DNA from: Simmondsia chinensis
Taxonomy: Eukaryota > Streptophyta > Magnoliopsida > Caryophyllales > Simmondsiaceae
NCBI GenBank assembly: GCA_018398585.1
Contig: JAGTTD010000016.1
Span: 28,009,212-28,073,211 of the forward strand
DNA length: 64,000 bases
Reading direction: 5' to 3'
In this document: positions 1 to 11,508 of the stretch, in pieces
Layout: every line of letters begins with the position of its first letter
Position numbering within the stretch: position 1 is the first letter of the stretch
Translations under genes and position numbers: made by a program
Notes under the pieces: model-generated
What the model saw: the letters and a program-made list of their open reading frames with translations, nothing else
Told to the model about the DNA's origin: nothing
Databases searched by the model: none

Positions 1-682
1 TATTCTTATTTAAAATTGATAAGGCTCGTTCATGTGTGATTTTTGTTGGTTGATAAGTGAACAAATCAAATTTGAGCAGACATGATAAACTTAACGAGCT
101 GAATCTGAACAAGAGGGTGCTTAATCAATTAAAGTTCGTGAACAATTCGTTAACAGCCGTTAATGGGTTGAGCTTGTTTACTGCTTAATACTAGCTAGAC
201 AATGGACCGATAATAGCTCGTTTGTAACTCGAATATCTTTGCTTGATAACAAGGCCAACTCGGCTAGATTAAACTAACAAGCTAAGTAAGATCGTGAGTT
301 GAGTGTACTACAACTTTGAAGTTCTAATTATCGGGAAAAATAGCAAATTGATTAAGTTTAAACAAAGTTTCTAAGGCTTAATTAAGGCTCGACTCAATTA
401 GATATAAAAAGAAATTAACGATCCAAATTAAGCCAAATATCAAATGAGTTATAATTTTATCAATCTAACTTCGAAGAAAGTTCCGAAAACTTAATTTATG
501 TTTCTTGTTAATGCTATAACGAGTAACACGATCAAGCAAAAGTTAAATTGACACATTTATATCCCCTCAACTGCCAACATTTTATAAGTTGTTATAATAC
601 AAATATGATCATATATAGTTTTTTTTATAAGTTAACAAACTTTTGATCGAATGTGCTATGTAAAAAGTCCAATAATACGTAC
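1..682. other. Intron 4 of the ferroxidase gene, no exon seen
   Basis: AT-rich sequence downstream of the exon-4 donor, read on the minus strand. I looked for the missing C-terminal copper-binding exon on the minus strand and did not find it. Positions 1-320 carry scattered GCTCG/GAGCT motifs, probably an old dispersed repeat. Confidence 0.6.
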
Positions 683-3600
683 CAGATCTCAGAGGACCCC
701 ACCTTGGGGGTTTCGGTGACAGGGTCGTCGTAAGACAAGCCGTTGATGTAAAGGTGAGTTGGCTCATCAGACGGTGTAGTGTACTCGTACATAGCGATGC
801 ACCGTGTGCGAGAAGCACTGGATAACTCCGGCCTCGGATATTTGACCAGCCGTGCTGGAATACGTGATGGATCGATGACCTTTTTAAGTGAGATGATAAA
901 TTTCATCACCTTACTGTTAGCGTCATTAACTGGGTCACCTATATCACCCACAAAATATACATTAATCACCTTATTAATTAATGACTCTATTAGTTAAAAA
1001 GATATTTATAATTTATAATAACATTATTGGTATTTATTGAACATTAACAAGGTTTGGGACCCAAATTAATACATCCGAAACTAAGATATGAGTCTAGCAA
1101 GAGTCCCATATTTGCTGAGAGAAAGACAATCAATGTATACGTCTAGCGAGCTACTCCGTCTAATACTGATTTGGTTTTAGAACTGAAACCGCTTAGACTT
1201 ATATGTGAATCTTTTTTATTTCAACTTTGTGACTTGGACCTAAGGGATATTTTTCCTGAAAACGTTATAGTTTTGGCTCCTACTTTAAAAAAGTATTGTT
1301 AATTACCTACATATAAAAAATAGAAAAAAAATAAGTTCTACGTTTTATATCTTTTCTGGCCAAACAACCATAAAATCTGAAATTTCTTCGTAGAAATGAT
1401 TGGTCAAACCCTTCCCATATACCTTGACTTGATATACGAATTTAAGCACATGATTTTTTAACAAAATGCTAACGACGTTAATAAGAAGTGATTGATTGAA
1501 GAAAAATTCAAATTCCTACTGATAGTTTTCACGAAAGGTATATAAAAATTATAATAATTAAAAAATCCAAAATGACTATGCAAAGAAAAAAAAATTTTCA
1601 TTCAAAAGGTACCAGGTGCTAAAACACTCTTATGGATTTACTTGCTTGAAACACATAGACTACAAGAACCAATTAGTGATGAGTACCACCAAAGAGGGCA
1701 CCAACACGCCATTACCGGATCCCATTAGAACTCCGAAGTTAAGCATGCTTGGGCGAGAGTAGTACTAGGATGGGTGACCTCCTGGGAAGTTCTCACCCTC
1801 AGGTTGTGGGCACTGGGAAACATCATCTCTTCAGGTTAATACCCTGAAAGGGGAAGACTGCGTACATCTGCCTCCCCAGACCTTGCGTAGGCGGGAGCCC
1901 TTGAGGCATTGGGTATGTTCTTACCTGACGGAAATGGATAAGGAGCATCATTGGCCAAAATGGCACTATTTGACTTTGACTTGGAAAAGTCAACGATGAT
2001 GTCAGCAATTTCGGAGGGGGCCAATAGGGTCTGATTTGTCACTACGGGCTTCTCAATGTATGCTGAGTCAGATGCCACGTGGACAAACTTGAGGCCGTTG
2101 GTGAAGTAGAAATTGAAGAAACGAGCGTTGCTGGTGTTGATGATACGAAACCTGTATTTACGACGTTGTACTGTCATACGTGGCCACGCTTTTCCGTTCA
2201 CTATGATGATATCGCCGAAGTACTCAGGTTGCCATTGTGGATGTATGTTTGGATTGTTTCCTACAAGTGTAAATGAAACATGGAAACGAGAAACTTTGAT
2301 CAATAGACTCGTTTTAATAAAGGAGGGTGAGTTCAGTAACTTAGCTTGATAACTTGCTATGCTCCATTTGGTCCCACTAACGAGCAAAGTCGAGCTGAAT
2401 ATCAAACACACTAATACCTTATCAAACAAGTTTGAATAAAAGTACAAAAGTTAAGATTGAAGCTATGCTTGAACTCGATCTTGCTCGATCAGCCTTATTG
2501 AGCTCAAGTTTGAGCAAAGGGAGCTCATTTACACTTCTACGTCCCGACAATGCAAACACGTAAGAATACCATACACAATACAAGTATCCGATACATACCT
2601 GTACGATTCATGTAGAGGGACCCATTAGCATAAAACCCTCGATCAAACACAACCAAAACCCGATCAAACTCCTCCCCGCTTGGCAACCCAAGCGGACCCT
2701 CGACGTCATGTTGACGTATCACGTAGGCCCCACTTAATCCAGCCAAGATATTAACCCTAGTTAACCCCATAGCATGATCATGGTACCAAAGCGTACCCGG
2801 CTGCTGCATATTATTGTACTTATACGACGTCGTTTTCCACGTGGGCCCCTTTTTTTTAAATCGACTCGTAAACCACGCGCCAGAATGGCCGTCGCTTTCT
2901 GGCGCGTGGATTCCACCGTGGAGGTGCACCACTGTGGCGATCCCCGTGGATGGATTAGCTATTGGGATGGTTGGGTCAAATGGGAGGATGTGAAATGGAG
3001 GGAGGAGATTTTGCCACGTAATGTGTGTGGGGACTCCATGGACGGCCTCGATTGTTGGTCCGGGGATTGATGCGCTGCGTTTTGTTGTCCCATATGCAAA
3101 TACTGGTGTTGGTGGGAGGTCCCTGTGGAATTTCTGAAATTAAAAAAAAAAATATTAGGGTTATTTATATTAATAGTCCTTGTAAATTTATATTAATAGT
3201 CCTTGTACTTTGTCCATTGTATCAATTTAATCCTTGTATTTTTAATTTTGTTAATTTAGTCCCTCTATAATTGATATTGTGTCAATTTGGTCCCTGGAGT
3301 AAAGTTTATGTTCAGTTTTAAATGAAATTTTTACCGGTTCGGCCATAGGTTGGGTGAAATTGAGCCAAAGGGGGGATTTTTAGTAAATTACTTGCATCTA
3401 AAGTAATTGTGCTACAAAAAATTACATCAATAACCTAACTTGAATTTGAGTGAAGGAATAAATTGACACAATTTGAATTGCAGAGGGACTAAATTGATAC
3501 AATTAAAAGTATAAGGACTAAATTGACACAATGAGAAAAGTATAGGGACCTCGGTTGCAAAAAATTGCTGCAAAATTAGTCAAGAACATGTTAGGCAAAT

Positions 3601-6600
3601 AGATAAAGAAATTTTTTTCGATAATTAGTGAAACGAATTGCACTACAAGAACAGGCACAGCTGTAAAGACAGGCCTTGAGCCAACACGAGTTGAAATACT
3701 GGATTCATTAAGATAGGAAAGATTGTTTTAAAAAAATAATACAAATTTACGTGAAAAATCTTCAAATTGAAAGAAAAATCACGGGCAAAAGAGAAAATTA
3801 TCAACTAATAATGTAAAGGAGTGGAGACAACGGAGTGACATCCAAAACAACATATATAAAGGCAGAAGTTGAAATCGTATATCTCTTTAAAAGAGTCTAT
3901 TACATCGATCTCTATTTATAAATCGAGACATAAATTCAAGACACTATACAACGGGATATTTGTCCCTAGAATTGTGTATGGACAAAATTATTTAAAAGAA
4001 GTATGACAAAAAAATATATATTTACAGTAACAATAGGTTTCGGAAAAACTTAAGAGAAGGCATCAACTTGATGACGGGTGATCAGAATGACTGTTTTTAT
4101 AGTTCGAACTTTGAATCACACAAAATTTGCCATAATAATAATAGAAGAAAAAAGGAATTCGAATATGTGATACAGTAACTATATCTGAATCATTTTCTTT
4201 CTCTTTTAACATACATAAGGAAGACACATTAACTACACATCGAAGCAGCCCTTCACGCATAATAAAGGCAAGATTTGACCCCACGTCACGGGAACTATGT
4301 CTCCAACTTTATGAGTTGAGTTAATTAGCACTTTCGTACCCAAAGCACCAATTTGTCTTTACTTGAGCTCCGAACAGGCCAAACCGTCCAAAGCAAACTA
4401 GAAGTCAGCTCGTAGAAACTCACAAGCTAACTCGACTTACTAGCGGTTTATTTATTTCCTAAAAATAGGGAGATTATTTCAATGCGAGGATGTTGTTTTA
4501 ACAAACATATTTTTAGACAATGATTTGACTTGAGTTTAACCTAAAAAAAATATGTACGTTACTTTGTTAATTTACATAATGATAATAGTTCTGTCCCAAC
4601 TTAAAAAGGGCTCGAAGATAAAATTATGGGTTATTTATGTTAAAGGTCCCTGAATTTTATTTATTGTGTCAATTTAGTCCTTATATAATTCAAAATGTAT
4701 CAATTTGGCTCTTCGAGAAAAAAATTGTGTTAAGTTTTTGATGAAATTGTTAATAGTTCGGCCACGAATTGGGTTCAATTGAGTAAACAATATAAATTTA
4801 TAAGAAGTTAGTTGCATCTAAAATGATTTTACCATTCAAAATTACGTCATTAACATAACTTAAATTTGGCCAAAGGATTAAATTGACACATTTTAAATTA
4901 TTTAGAAACTGAATTGACACAATTAAATGTATAAGGACCAAATTGACACAATGGATAAGTACAGGAACAACAACAACAAACCCGCTACCTCAACGGCTCC
5001 CGCATAAGTGGGGTCTGGGGGGTGGATGTATGTAGCCTTACCCCTCAATAATTTTACCCTACCAAGAGGCTGTTTCAGAGGACCTCCAACCTTATAGGAT
5101 TGGCAATACGAGAACTTCCAAGGAGGTCACCTATTCTGGTACTACTCTCAGCCAAGCACGCTTAACTTCGGAGTTCTAATAGGATCCGATGCCTTAGTGT
5201 CTGGTAAATGAACCCTGCAAAGTACAAGGACATTTGACGTATATAACCCTAAAATTATTTTAGGTTACTTTATTTAAAAAAAAGACTCGAAAAATCATTT
5301 TTTCTTTTTTTATTAAAACAAAAAAATATTGCTTGGACAATTCCAAGACTTAAGAAAAGGGAGTGAGAAAGGGATATAATTTGAATTATTTTAATGCCTT
5401 TTTGCCAAGTATATATGAACTGTCAATTACCCACTAATCCCACTCATTGATGAGTTGAAATTTATTCAAAAATATTATATTAAGAAAAGCTCGTTTAGGC
5501 TTGCGAGCTTATAAGCTCGAGCTTCATTAGGCTCGGGCTTGGCTCGATAACCTAAACGAGCCGAGCCTTTCAAGCTTTATGACGATCCGGCTCACGAGAG
5601 GTCGCATGCCGGCTCGGCTCATTTACGCTCCTAATCAACTTGATCTAAAAGGCAGCTATATTTATAAAGAAACAAATTATTCTAAGAGTTTGTTATTGCA
5701 TTATTTGGCTTAAATTTCATAAATACTGTTCCGTTTAGGGTTAGGGGTCCTTCGAAAATAGTTTTCCTACTGGGTAGCATCTTATAGGAGTAAGGCTGTC
5801 TATATCTTAAAGTGGTGTTCGCTTCCCAACCGGTACATGAACTTTCATGGAATCGATATTCGAGTTTTGATGAATTGGATGTACTCAAGTCAGTCTTTTT
5901 TGGACAGATTACCCTAATTTCGGACAACATTGTTGGATTTTCGGATTTAAGAGTATCACTAATTTATTTTTCAAAAAATTGGGAAACTAAGATAAATTGA
6001 ATTCATTTTCTAGTTTTTTATATTAGAAAACCATTTGTGATATTTTTCACTGGTAAACATGTTATCCGAATGAAAAATATAAAATATAAAAGGAAAACTA
6101 GACATGAGAAGAAAAAGTAGAAATAGAAAAGGAAAATTGTTTTATGTTTATAAACAAAGCCCAAGAGGTGGAAAGAGAGTTAGCGAGTTTCCGACTTGTA
6201 CACAGCCAAAACGGGACAAGAATTTAAACCATCAAACTAGCTCAAGGAATTGAAAGTGTTAGAGTATAAAACCATTCATGAGCTTTCACCTAGGGATGGC
6301 AATGGGGTGGGGCGGCTACGGGGGGTGCCTCCTCCATACCTGTACCCACCACCCAAATTAATATCCATACCCGACCCATTACCTGCCACAAGTATGAAAT
6401 TGATACCCATACCTGCCGCATTACCCGCAGGTATCCAATGGGTATTTATTACCCGCCCTAATTATGAGTACAAAACGATTATCCATACTCGTCCATATTA
6501 TTATTTAATACTATTTTTAAAAATTGAATTATGTTTTTTTGTGACATTGATAAGTAATTTAGGTAATTAAATTTAGGCATGTATTTTCTAATTTGAAAGT

Positions 6601-8225
6601 TAATTAAATATAAAATGGAGCGGGTATAATGGATATAAAGCGGGCTGGGCTGGTACAACACTATACCCATACCTGCCCCATACCCATGGCGGGTACGGGG
6701 CAGGTACATCCAACCCGTACCCGGTACCCCCCTCACTTACACCCATACCCACCTTAACTGGGACGGGTACTCACGGGTGATAGATTTTACCCGCCCCATT
6801 GCCATTCCTACCTTCACCCATCAGCTTAAGCTTTTCGGTAAGTTGGTTCCTTAGAAAGAACGATTTTATATACTAAGCAGCTCCAGCACACAGATACTCA
6901 AACCTTCTTATTAATATTAATATTTAGTTGGGATGTCGGGTTGAATTTGAGGCGCAAACCTCTTTGTCAAGGAGGCACTGATACTATTTCAAAGGACTAA
7001 TTATCGTTTATGCTTAATCATCTAGATGAAGGCTAAAAACGATACATATTTTAAGAAGATATTGAATCTAATTCCATTTGAAATACAAACACGATAAGGA
7101 AAGAATATGCTTGCTAAATGAATAGGCAAATGACAGCGATACCATGCTAAATAATTGCGGACAATGATATTAGGAACTTAAATATCAAAGACTGTGTTTC
7201 ACTATGATACCATTTGAAATTTCATCGGATTCAAACCACGGAGTTGACATACGTAAGATCTACATAATCTTAAAACTAATTCGTTCTAGATGTAGTAACT
7301 CACTAGACTTATAGATTAATTTGTTCTCTCCTCCAATTTTATTATGAGATTCAACTAGACTCATGGAGTCTTCAAAATGTCAAGGAACCAATTGACCCCA
7401 AAAGTTTAAGTCTATAAATGAAGGCTCGTGAATAATTTTATATTCTAACAAAAAGTACTCATATTAGCCTCTCTCTACCTGCATAATTCTCGTCCCCCTC
7501 AGACCCTGCATTAATGAAAGTCCTTGAGACATTGAGTTTATTATTGTTGTTGTTAAATGAACTATTCAAAAACCTAATTCTACAAAAAGTACTCCTAGAA
7601 AACCATTTTGTTAGAGTATAAAACCATTCATCAGTCTTTACCCATCAGCTTAAGCTTTTGGGACAGTTGATTCCTTGACATGTATCAGAGCCTTGCTGAC
7701 CCAGAGGTTACGAGTTCGAATCTCAGCGGCCCCCACTTTCAATAGTAAAAACAAATTAAGTATAAGATATGAGGTAGGCATGTGTACTATCCACGCATCA
7801 AGCCCAATTGGCATTTGCGTGAGGGGGCACGTTAGAGTATAAAACCATTTATGGGCCCTCACCCATCAGCTTAAGCTTTTGGGACAGTTGGTTCCTTGAC
7901 ACAATTTCTTTTCGTTTTTTCACAGCACGACCAAACAGGGGATAACCGAGAGAAGAAGAAAGAGAAGACGAACCCAAGTCTTGAAGAACATTCCAATGGA
8001 GAAAGTCGTAGGCAAAGGCTTCTTGCTCTTTGAATCCATTTGATAAGCAAACACTTTAGGCATACAAGGAAGCTCATCTACAAACATCTTCAACTTTGAA
8101 GGCGTCAATAACATCCCCTCTTCTCCTTCTCCCTCTACTGTTTTCATCCCCATTACTACGATTATTGACATCACAAACACGCTAATTGCACTACTGGGAA
8201 CACTTTGTTTAATTTTATGAACCAT
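683..8225 (-). CDS. LPR1/LPR2-like multicopper ferroxidase, 3' end outside window
   Basis: Partial gene, four visible exons: 7974-8225, 2599-3133, 1925-2260 and 683-938. All borders are GT..AG and the phases agree (0, 1, 1, 2), giving about 459 residues. The family (LOW PHOSPHATE ROOT) has about 580 residues, oxidises ferrous iron in the cell wall/ER system and drives root growth arrest under low phosphate. Residues 1-32 look like a signal peptide. Copper-ligand motifs HLHGG (154-158) and WYHDH (200-204) are present, followed by the family blocks [15 protein letters not shown] and [10 protein letters not shown]. The last two copper motifs (HPLHIHL and HCHxxxHE types) are not seen. Exon 4 ends in a good donor (GTACGT), so the terminal exon is probably left of position 1, although loss cannot be excluded. 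The start is the ATG at 8225; an in-frame TTG precedes it. Intron 1 is 4.84 kb and full of transposable elements. Confidence 0.9.
1688..1920 (+). mobile_element. 5S rRNA-headed SINE, subtype B
   Basis: A 5S rRNA-like head, including the internal promoter region AAGTTAAGCATGCTTGGGCG and GGATGGGTGACCTCCTGGGA, is followed by the shared LINE-type tail (GAAGACTGCGTACATC ... GGGAGCCCTTGAGGCATTGGG). It begins with the same ACCAAAGAGG start as the complete copy at 18416. It sits antisense in ferroxidase intron 3 and ends about 5 bp from the exon-3 splice donor. No clean target-site duplication is visible. Confidence 0.85.
3158..3560. mobile_element. Mutator-type foldback MITE, family 1 (incomplete)
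   Basis: Starts GGGTTATTTATATTAA and is built of repeats of a GTCAATTTAGTCC-like motif. The left half has them in one direction and the right half in the other (GGACTAAATTGACACAAT), so the element folds back on itself. The right terminus is degraded. It lies in intron 1 of the ferroxidase gene, 25 bp upstream of exon 2 in the gene's direction. Confidence 0.65.
3561..4626. other. Ferroxidase intron 1, unassigned
   Basis: AT-rich intron sequence. No coding signal, RNA gene or clear repeat structure was seen. Confidence 0.5.
4627..5250. mobile_element. Mutator-type foldback MITE, family 1, split by a SINE
   Basis: Terminal inverted repeats start GGGTTATTTATG and end TATATAACCC. They are flanked by an exact 9-bp duplication, TAAAATTAT, which is the length made by Mutator-like transposases. 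The arms consist of GTGTCAATTTAGTCC-type motifs in opposite directions. A 5S-headed SINE (4969-5219) is inserted in the right arm, so the MITE is the older of the two. Confidence 0.8.
4969..5219 (-). mobile_element. 5S rRNA-headed SINE, subtype C
   Basis: Reverse orientation: (CAA)n and the LINE-type tail come first, then the reverse complement of a 5S-like head (GCACGCTTAACTTCGGAGTT). Near-identical flanks AAGTACAGGAAC (4957-4968) and AAGTACAAGGAC (5220-5231) are the target-site duplication. The head begins with GGTTCATTT.. as in the copy at 44250. Nested in a Mutator-type MITE. Confidence 0.85.
5480..5640. repeat. GCTCG-rich dispersed repeat
   Basis: Dense GGCTCG/CGAGCC motifs in both directions, unlike the AT-rich surroundings. 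Similar stretches occur at 33965-34135 and in the giant inverted repeat. The class is not determined. Positions 5641-6256 are AT-rich intron without features. Confidence 0.4.
6257..6860 (+). mobile_element. Solo LTR of the TRIM family, split by a hAT MITE
   Basis: TGTTAGAGTATAAAACC begins at 6257. The LTR continues after the MITE as CACCCATCAGCTTAAGCTTT and ends near 6855. No primer-binding site follows, so this is a solo LTR. The two halves join at the 8-bp duplication of the inserted MITE. Confidence 0.8.
6291..6810. mobile_element. hAT-type MITE rich in CCCGTACCC motifs
   Basis: Terminal inverted repeats TAGGGATGGCAATGGGG at the left and its inverse (CCCCATTGCCATTCCTA) at the right. Flanks CTTTCACC (6283-6290) and CCTTCACC (6811-6818) form an 8-bp duplication with one mismatch, as expected for hAT elements. 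The interior repeats GGTACGGG/ACCCATACCC. No transposase is present. Confidence 0.8.
7468..7557 (+). mobile_element. Worn SINE/LINE tail fragment
   Basis: Degenerate copy of the shared 3' tail (CCCCCTCAGACCCTGC ... TTGAGACATTGAG) ending in TTATTGTTGTTGTT. No head is recognisable. Confidence 0.5.
7609..7901 (+). mobile_element. TRIM-like element with 72-bp LTRs
   Basis: The 5' LTR is 7609-7680 and the 3' LTR is 7830-7901 (TG mutated to CG). The primer-binding site TGTATCAGAGCC directly follows the 5' LTR and matches an initiator-Met tRNA end with one base lost. A purine tract GTGAGGGGGCA precedes the 3' LTR. The internal part has a tRNA-like B box (GAGTTCGAATCTC) and no ORF. It ends 72 bp from the splice donor of ferroxidase exon 1. 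Confidence 0.85.
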
Positions 8226-9082
8226 TTTCAACTTCGATTAAGCTCTCAAATGGGATCAGAAAGAAGAAGAAGAAGAAGAAGAACAAGAGAAATGTGAATG
8301 TGGTACTTAGAATTATTTTTTGTCGCAAAGAAGTGATAGGCCAGTGGAAAAGGCAACGGGTAATGTGCTCCATTACTTTTCATCCTTGCGGAAAATTAAA
8401 AAAAAAAAAAAAAAAAGCTGACATTAATTCACTTGTTTTTTTTTAGTGCCAAGCCGATGCTGTCCAGGAACCAATTATCCGTACTTATTAAAATTTTGAT
8501 TTGAATCTTAAAATTTTTACTATTTTATAATTTTATAATTGTTGATCGATTTAAATTTTGAGTAAAATTTTAATTTTGTAGAATTTTACAATTTATTGAT
8601 ATTACATGAAACTAACGGATAGAATCGTAATACGATTCTATGATTCTACCGATTTAACCTTGATTATATCGACATATATTAATAAAAAGTTGAAATGTAA
8701 AAGTAAATTATATTATGAACGAACTTACCTTATTAGTTTGAAGTAAAAGAAGTTAATTAAGAATAATATATTTTTAAGAAACTTAAATTTAGTTTTATGT
8801 TTTAACTTGAGTATAAAGTTTGATTAACAGCACCTATATTAAGAGATCTTATGAATATTGTAGCATAAAATGACACATCTATGTTACATGATAATGTTTT
8901 TATTGTATTTGATTATATTTTTATATATATACCAATGTAAGTAAAGGTCTTTATAATAATTTTTGAACTATATAACCGATACTGATATAGAAGAAATTAT
9001 AATATACATTTAGTAGAATCTTACGATTCTTGATTTGATTCTATGATTTCGATTCAAAAAACCCCTACCGATTCTAACAACC
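8226..9082. other. 5' region of the ferroxidase gene
   Basis: Upstream side of the gene on the minus strand. It holds a (GAA)n run near 8260-8284 and an A18-type run near 8398-8416. No TATA box or other element can be assigned with confidence. The rest is AT-rich. Confidence 0.4.
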
Positions 9083-9356
9083 TTGCATATATCCCAAATG
9101 CTTAAGCTGATGGGTGAAGGCCCATGAATGATTTTATACTCTAACATGGCCCCTCACGCGATTGCCAAATGGCGTGGATATTGCACAGGCCCACCACATA
9201 CCTTGTGCTTAAATTATTTTAATATTAAAAGTGAGGGCTGTTGAGATTCAAACCCGTGACCTCTTGGTCAACAAGGCTCTGATACTATGTCAAGAAAATC
9301 TCTCCCAGAAGTTTAAGTTGATGGGTGAAGTTCCAAGAATGATTTTATACTCTAAC
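9083..9356 (-). mobile_element. TRIM-like element, reverse
   Basis: Two reverse-complement LTRs (GATTTTATACTCTAACA at the ends near 9140 and 9356) flank a centre with CCCTCACGCG and the inverted primer site GGCTCTGATACTATGTCA. The left LTR is truncated, so that border is approximate. Confidence 0.75.
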
Positions 9357-9978
9357 ACATGCTTCTAATATAGGGTTAACCATATTTTTAAATAAGTAAG
9401 CAAAAATACATAATTTGTATATTATATAATATCTCAAGTTTCGTACTTATAAAATAAGAATAAGGGCATTAATAAAAAAAACAATTGCCACTTCAACTTT
9501 GTTGGTGGAAAATGACGTTATCACATTTGAGAGTAGGCTCTTTTTATTAATACGACAAAAACCTTATGGACCTTTTTATAAATTCAGAAAGGTCAAAATC
9601 CGTTTTATTAGTTTCAAAAAATCCAAGTACTAAGGCCTCTTTTCGTATGCAAGAAGTGGATGCAGAAAAAAAAATCATGAAAAGTACAGATTTTTGCTCT
9701 TATTCAATTGGTAGGAAGTAGGCAGAATTGTAATTCTTTTGTTTTAGCTAGTCTCCAAAGGAAGGCGTTCAGTCATAATCCAGGGCACGGTAGCTTCCAA
9801 AGGAATACTTACCAAAAAAAAAAAAAAAATAGTCTCCAAAGGAAGTTCTATTTCCTATCTTGACAACTAACCATATTTTATCAACTTTCTAGAAAGTTGA
9901 CACCAAAATTTAATTCTCGAAAAATACAACTTTCTACAAAAATTTAATTTATATAGCAACCAAACAATGCCTAAAATG

Positions 9979-10165
9979 ACTCACCAAGGCTTTCCTCAAT
10001 GATAAAAGGCAAGTTAAAGGATTAAGTATTGCTTTAGGCTAGAAGGTCTGGAGTTTGATTTTCCCCTTGAATCTCTCCCCGAAGAATTATTGACTTAAAT
10101 GGCTCCTGTGGTATGTGGATCGTTGCACGGGCCGGGATTTACCAAATAACCGGGTTCCTCGTTAA
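9979..10165 (+). mobile_element. tRNA-type SINE, family 1
   Basis: Flanked by an exact 18-bp duplication CAAACAATGCCTAAAATG (9961-9978 and 10166-10183). The head contains a B-box-like GGAGTTTGATTTTCC and the 3' part GGATTTACCAAATAACCGGG. The same family occurs in reverse at 13626. Confidence 0.8.
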
Positions 10166-10223
10166 CAAACAATGCCTAAAATGTAAATAACTCTACGTAA
10201 TATGTGAAAAAGATGAAGACAGG

Positions 10224-10692
10224 TAGGGATAGCAACAGGACAGGGTGGGTACGGGGGGTGCCTCCTCCATACCCGTACCCACCACCCAAATTTCATAGCC
10301 ATACCCGCCCCATTACCTACAACAGGTATAAAATGTATACTCATACCCGCCTCGGCGGGTACAAACCCGTACCCATACCCACACCATTACCCGCCTCGTA
10401 GCAGAAACAAAACAATTATTCGTATCCACTCCAATTTATAACATAATTGATAAATAATTTTTGTTAATTAAATTTAAGTACGTATTTCTCAATTTGAAAA
10501 TCAAGTAGATAAAAAGGAAGCGGGTATAGTAAGTATAAAGTGGGGTGGGGTGGGTACGGAGCGGGTACATCACTAGACCATACATGCCCCGTACCCGTAG
10601 TGGGTACACCCGCCTCAGCTATATCTGTACCCATCTCAAATAAGGTGGATACCAGCAAGTAATCGGTTTTACCCATTTCATTGCCATTCCTA
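10224..10692. mobile_element. hAT-type MITE rich in CCCGTACCC motifs
   Basis: Ends TAGGGATAGCAA and TTGCCATTCCTA are inverted repeats, and the interior is like the element at 6291. The flanking 8-mers (AAGACAGG, AAGATTAT) share only their first half, so the duplication is decayed or the call on it is wrong. Confidence 0.7.
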
Positions 10693-10944
10693 AAGATTAT
10701 TTTTTATTGGGTGACTAATAATTTGGCTTTTTTAAAGGGGACAAAAGTGAATGTGTTTGCTAGCAACTCGTTTTTTCATTCACATGATGTTCATTGGTGA
10801 ATCTTAACTCTTTATTTTCTTTGACCAATTATTTTTTCTTATCTCAAAAACCCTTTTAAAAAAAAAAAATTATCTAACATATTTATTTTTACAAGTCGTT
10901 TAATCTAATTAAAAAAATTACTTTTTACAAAAAATAGGAATAAA

Positions 10945-11218
10945 ATAATAAATTACAGATTAATACCCTAAGGTTTGGTATATTAATTCTTTTAGTCCAC
11001 ATTGTAAAATAATTATTTAATCCAAAAAATTACATGCGTTTAATAGAATATAGCGATGTATAAGGGTGTATAACAGGCTATGCTTTCATTTTTTTTATAT
11101 CATTATTTGCATTATTTTATTAAATATATGTAACTTTTTGGACTAAAAAATTATTTAACAAAATTTATGGACTAAAAAATTAATGCACTAAAGCTTAGAG
11201 TACTAATAGGCAATTTCT
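10945..11218. mobile_element. Foldback MITE, family 2
   Basis: The left end (AAATTACAGATTAATACCC) and right end (AGTACTAATAGGCAATTT) are imperfect inverted repeats, with internal TAGTCCA.../...TGGACTAAAA arms. The same family as 39793-40074, which has a 9-bp duplication. Confidence 0.6.
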
Positions 11219-11440
11219 CCTAAATAAAACACATCGACAGACCAATATGGCCTCTTTTCATTTTAGTTCCATTTAAAGCATGTTTACGAGATATTTTTTA
11301 TGCCTAATATTAAAGTAGCAATTATAGTTATATATAATTTATTAGGAAATTTATTACTTAGGTATTACAAATATTAGCATTTGTTACTTATGTACTCTCA
11401 TATTTTAATATATACAATGAAGTATCTCTAAAAGAATATA

Positions 11441-11498
11441 ACAACAACAAAAAACCCAGTGCCTTCATAAGCTCCCGCAAAAGCAATGTCTGGGGGGG
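11441..11498 (-). mobile_element. SINE/LINE tail fragment
   Basis: Reverse copy of the last ~55 bp of the shared tail: AACAACAACAAAAAACCCAG then CTCCCGCAAAAGCAATGTC. It adjoins the LINE insertion at 11509. Confidence 0.6.
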
Positions 11499-11508
11499 TA
11501 GAATATAC

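Noticed and set aside
7650..8077. Minus-strand ORFs of 70 and 68 codons near ferroxidase exon 1
   Set aside because: They read through TRIM LTRs and part of exon 1 in the wrong frame.
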